Assembly: GCA_963966185.1 (NCBI GenBank)
Contig: CAWZYM010000235.1
Span: 1-64,000 of the forward strand
DNA from: Rhabditoides inermis
Taxonomy: Eukaryota > Nematoda > Chromadorea > Rhabditida > Rhabditidae
Direction: 5' to 3'
Length of the DNA: 64,000 bases
Under the pieces are notes generated by a model. That model had not been told where the DNA came from and ran no database searches. It saw only the letters and a program-made list of their open reading frames with translations. Below are positions 62,819 through 64,000 of the stretch, one piece after another (the first letter of the stretch is position 1; every line of letters begins with the position of its first letter). The translations under genes were made by a program, and so were the position numbers.

Positions 62819-63573
62819 ATGCGGATACTAGACGTCATAGCTCTTTCCGCCCTTATCGGCGCCACTAGATCCATCAATAAAGACAAGTGAGTTGCATTGT
62901 TTTCATTCATTTGTTATGTTCTCATTGTTGTAGTCTTTTTCACACGTCATGTACTTATCATAGGATGTAGTATGCGTAGTGTTTGGACCAATTTATCGAC
63001 CAGATTTCTGGTCGAATGACCGGCCAAAATAAAACCAATGACCGGTTATTTTCTGGTTGGCCAGAGAAATGACCGGCCAAAATAAACCGGTTTTGAGAAA
63101 TCTGGCCAAACCAGAACCAGAACCAGAAATTTCTGGTTTTCAAAAAACCAGAAATTTCTGGTTTTGTAGTTTGTACCTCTGGTTTTTTGGACCGGTCAAT
63201 ATCATTTCTCGATTCTCGAATGAGATGAGGTATGATGAGGACATTTCATGGCTAAATGACAATGAGACGTCACATTTCTCGAACGACCGCCAAACCAAAA
63301 CCAGTACTGGCCAAATGAAAACCAGAACCAGAAATTTCTGGTTTTTTTCGACCGAAAACCAGAAATATCTGGTCCGGCCAATGACCTGGCCAATTTTTTC
63401 TGGTTTTAAATGACGCTGGTTTTGAAAAGGGCGCCAAATTTCTGGTTAACCAGAAATAAACCGGTAATTTGGTCCAAACACTAAGTATGCGATAATGGCT
63501 GTTCTCATGTGAATTTCACTGGCGTGCGTCGCATGAAAATGAAATTCAATACTGCTCCCAGTCGAACGCAACA

Positions 63574-63609
<36 letters not shown>

Positions 63610-63933
63610 AGAGAAAGAGAGAGAGAGAAGAGGGGGAGAAGGTACATACCAATCATCGGATACACCAGCGCTCCAGCATTCACTGACAAATGACAAATGA
63701 CTGCTCAAATGACAGACAAATGACAACCGGGCATTTGGAAACCTTGCAAAAACGGTGCATTATCGGCGACGATAATTTTCGAAGAAATGTGCGTGTGTGC
63801 GACGCCCGTGCGTGTATAGTATATAGAATACACGTATTTATGATGTTTCAGTATCGATGAGTGTGCTCGGGTGTTGGGTGAAAACCTGCAGGAGACATTC
63901 CAGCGAGCCACCGCCGCAGACAAGATCACCCAG
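62819..63933 (+). CDS. Start of a probable secreted protein, cut by the window edge
   Basis: Exon 1 (ATG at 62819, after GTTCCAG) encodes MRILDVIALSALIGATRS, a signal-peptide-like start, then INKD. Exon 2 (63852-63933) joins in frame to give NIDECARVLGENLQETFQRA and TAADKITQ, with a GTTCGC donor. The rest lies beyond the window, so the function is unknown. An in-frame-shifted ATG at 62814 exists but opens another frame. Intron 1 (about 960 nt) carries the palindrome-rich element and a GA run. Confidence 0.55.
62978..63482. mobile_element. Palindrome-rich foldback/MITE-like element
   Basis: Terminal inverted repeats begin AGTGTTTGGACCAA on the left and end TTGGTCCAAACACT on the right, with TA at both outer edges (62977-62978 and 63482-63483) as a likely target duplication. 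The interior holds the perfect 16-bp palindrome ACCAGAAATTTCTGGT at 63122, 63147 and 63327, a near copy at 63358, and further GACCGGCC/ACCGGT/CTGGT pieces. There is no coding capacity. TA flanks suggest mobilisation by a Tc1/mariner-type transposase, by inference. Confidence 0.8.
63575..63638. repeat. GA microsatellite with a G9 run
   Basis: GA dinucleotides interrupted by GGGGGGGGG, inside intron 1 of the last gene. Confidence 0.9.
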
Positions 63934-64000
63934 GTTCGCGCCACTTTCTCATTCTCATTTCTCATTCCTCATTCTCCCCTGCCGTTCTCTTTGAACTCTC

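Overview
The window looks like a nematode nuclear genome fragment. The genes have many exons and mostly very short introns (about 34 to 60 nt, GT-AG, acceptors usually ending TTTCAG or TGCAG). Many start codons sit directly behind an AG acceptor, as expected for spliced-leader trans-splicing. The V-ATPase c subunit follows the C. elegans protein almost residue for residue, and a DPY-21/RSBN1-type demethylase and SNF-type neurotransmitter transporters are present. I infer a nematode other than Caenorhabditis, from sequence character only.

Layout: 1.5-3.0 kb, a Regnase/ZC3H12-like NYN endoribonuclease (+). 3.2-7.2 kb, three minus-strand genes: a predicted mitochondrial protein, an unrecognised gene and the V-ATPase c subunit. 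9.4-14.9 kb, an RSBN1/DPY-21 JmjC protein (-). 16.0-18.3 kb, a SET/NAP histone chaperone (+). 18.8-20.3 kb, a small secreted protein (+). 20.74-25.10 kb, a complete Penelope-like retroelement with an N-terminal GIY-YIG domain and two identical 298-bp terminal repeats. 25.6-27.1 kb, a gene with two tandem copies of an unknown domain. 28.6-29.5 kb, a small secreted protein and a histone H3 gene (-). 30.3-34.5 kb, an ATF4-like bZIP and a DHRS4-like dehydrogenase (-). 35.5-42.9 kb, four same-strand housekeeping genes in operon-like spacing: SRP54, RNASEH2B, MRPS33, PNKP. 43.2-46.7 kb, helical-repeat and BTB genes (-). 46.8-49.5 kb, two unrecognised plus-strand genes. 49.7-50.1 kb, a tiny NET-domain protein (-). 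50.3-61.6 kb, two tail-to-tail SLC6/SNF transporter paralogues around an unrecognised minus-strand gene. 62.8 kb to the end, the start of a secreted-protein gene with a palindrome-rich TA-flanked element in its first intron.

The most striking unexplained structure is in the 5' region of the retroelement. Three consecutive hairpins have completely different stems but nearly identical 11-nt loops (UAA-R-W-GCACCU), with a fourth large hairpin among them. A second recurring signal is a set of reading-frame breaks, each repaired by removing one base from a short homopolymer. They occur in at least six genes and the retroelement and are densest in the V-ATPase gene (six). Insertion-only homopolymer errors of an unpolished long-read assembly are the likeliest cause, so apparent pseudogenes here should be treated with caution.

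Chromatin proteins (DPY-21/RSBN1, SET/NAP, H3, a NET-domain protein) recur across the window, but I see no evidence that they are co-regulated.
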